11,644 nt of DNA from Ruminococcus sp. (GTDB lineage Bacteria > Bacillota > Clostridia > Oscillospirales > Acutalibacteraceae): contig JAFVVB010000209.1 in assembly GCA_017502425.1 (NCBI GenBank), positions 1-11,644 of the forward strand, written 5' to 3'. Position numbers and translations under genes: made by a program. This document shows, in pieces, positions 10,718 through 11,644 of the stretch (the stretch's first letter is position 1; each line of letters begins with the position of its first letter). Under the pieces are notes generated by a model that saw only the letters and a program-made list of their open reading frames with translations, was not told where the DNA came from and did no database searches.

Positions 10718-11644
10718 TCACTCAATAGGTTCGTTGACCGTGATAATGGATGTATCGTCGATATTCCACGCTGAGATGCGGATATAGGCTAAATCTGTCA
10801 CTAACATAGTGAACTGTGTTAGATTTCCGTTATCATCAAAAATAGGAGACATTGCGGTCTGTGAAGACGTTACAGGATATCCTGTGATAACTGACTTATC
10901 AGCCTTATAGAGACCTATGCGGTTACCATGACCCGATTCATCAGGCATAGTAATATTTTTCAAGTACACTGTACTGCTTGGTTTACACGGTATATATCCC
11001 GTAGTAAATGCTGATGCATCACTACTTTCATTTCCGCTACTCAGATATATACCCTTTGTGTATCCCGCATCCTCAAGCAAATTTGTATATGAAGGATTTG
11101 ATGGTAAATCTACATCTGATGTTTGTTCAGGCATAATCTTTTCAAATAAAGATTTGAGCTGAGGTACATAATAACGCTTATATCCCTCTTCGTTTGGGTG
11201 GCAACCATCAGGTATACCGGACGAATTACCCGTAAGAAACGTATTATTCTGCACTGTATTAAATCCGTTTAATCCACTTTCGTAAAAAGCATCATAATAC
11301 GGAATTGAGTATTTCTGGCATATACCGACCATTGCATCGTGATAATCCTTGAATGTATCACCATCTGAATTTTTAGAGTACGCGGTTTGCTGGATTTTAT
11401 GGGTAATGATAAAGCACACAGGCTTTCCAATAAAATTATTCAGAGCATATCTGAATATGGTTTCAAGTGCACCACATACGGTAGTTACATCAAGTGCTCC
11501 GTCAAAATTTTCGTAATCAAAAGTGCCAAGACTCACACCTTCTGTCCAGTAATCGTTAATACCGCCTTCAAAACAGTATAAATCTCCATCGGTAGGCAAA
11601 TTCGAAAGATTATCAACTACTGAATGATATGTACCGTTATTACC
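10718..11644 (-). CDS. Phage tail-associated SGNH/GDSL esterase, C-terminal part (5' end outside window)
   Basis: Seen: 308 residues open to the right edge of the window; no start codon with a ribosome site is visible, so the gene begins outside. The SGNH fold is recognisable from block III FEGGINDYW (25-33, Gly-Ile-Asn-Asp) and block V DGCHPNEEGY (146-155; Asp146 and His149 are the catalytic pair). The nucleophile Ser (block I, GDS) must lie upstream. IITHKIQ (79-85) and the IPYYDAF strand support the fold. After a short linker (about 172-185) comes a beta-rich module of about 120 residues (TNLLEDAGYT through IITVNEPIE) with features of a carbohydrate-binding jelly roll. Role, inferred: removes acyl groups from a cell-surface glycan, as part of a tail fibre or baseplate protein. 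Context: 11 bases before the XhlA-like gene, in the phage late operon. Confidence 0.85.
   Translation of the reverse strand, partial: GNNGTYHSVVDNLSNLPTDGDLYCFEGGINDYWTEGVSLGTFDYENFDGALDVTTVCGALETIFRYALNNFIGKPVCFIITHKIQQTAYSKNSDGDTFKDYHDAMVGICQKYSIPYYDAFYESGLNGFNTVQNNTFLTGNSSGIPDGCHPNEEGYKRYYVPQLKSLFEKIMPEQTSDVDLPSNPSYTNLLEDAGYTKGIYLSSGNESSDASAFTTGYIPCKPSSTVYLKNITMPDESGHGNRIGLYKADKSVITGYPVTSSQTAMSPIFDDNGNLTQFTMLVTDLAYIRISAWNIDDTSIITVNEPIE

Larger units (their letters stand above)
9407..11644 (-). mobile_element. 3' end of a prophage late operon (tail fibre/esterase plus lysis cassette)
   Basis: Four genes in one direction with gaps of 4-12 bases: tail-type SGNH esterase, XhlA-like protein, phi-LC3-type holin, amidase endolysin. 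This order is typical of the end of the late region in Siphoviridae-type prophages of Firmicutes. A strong terminator follows and then an ordinary host-type gene with its own promoter, so one prophage boundary may lie in 9267-9406. No integrase or convincing attachment repeat is visible here; a domesticated or tailocin-like remnant is an alternative. Confidence 0.7.

Overview
The window reads as low-GC, Gram-positive chromosomal DNA from a gut- or rumen-type clostridium, possibly near Ruminococcus/Oscillospiraceae. This rests on the AT-rich composition, strong AGGAGG-type ribosome sites, TTGACA/TATAAT promoters, lipobox-bearing binding proteins, a BspA-type leucine-rich-repeat surface protein and a DUF2974/Mbeg1-like hydrolase. 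The placement is inference. Every gene I can support lies on the minus strand, so transcription runs from high to low coordinates.

High to low: (1) 11644-9407 looks like the 3' end of a prophage late operon. It holds a tail-associated SGNH/GDSL esterase (cut by the window edge), a coiled-coil/one-TM XhlA-like protein, a phi-LC3-type holin, and an amidase endolysin with a short SPOR-like tail, closed by a strong hairpin at 9333-9364. (2) 9266-8127 is a single-gene DUF2974 serine hydrolase with its own promoter. (3) 7928-5547 and (4) 5193-2842 are two complete polar-amino-acid ABC transporters in tandem. Both are ordered binding lipoprotein, permease, ATPase, and both carry a strong hairpin without a clear T-run in the binding-protein/permease gap. 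The second has an unusually long (353 bp) regulatory upstream region full of GCAT/ATGC elements. Some of these resemble ARG boxes and some repeat every 10 bp. (5) 2730-2149 is a membrane-anchored XRE-type regulator, monocistronic. (6) 1975-420 is a two-gene operon: a DegV/FakB-type fatty-acid-binding protein, translationally coupled (TAATG) to a hemolysin III/TrhA (PAQR) membrane protein. Its promoter region carries several GATTCTAC-like elements. (7) 254-1 is the start of a secreted BspA-like LRR protein, truncated by the window.

Functionally, the core of the window is amino-acid uptake. The first-transcribed transporter has a binding protein lacking the usual carboxylate-binding Arg, so its ligand may be unusual. 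The other looks conventional and is a candidate for ArgR-like control. The DegV-TrhA pair suggests a membrane-lipid function. I found no tRNA, rRNA, CRISPR array, insertion sequence or recognised riboswitch. The most interesting material is regulatory: the phased repeat array at 5266-5490, the operator-like palindrome inside the promoter at 7960-7988, and the repeated octamer around the degV-like promoter. The prophage-host boundary near 9267-9406 also merits a look.
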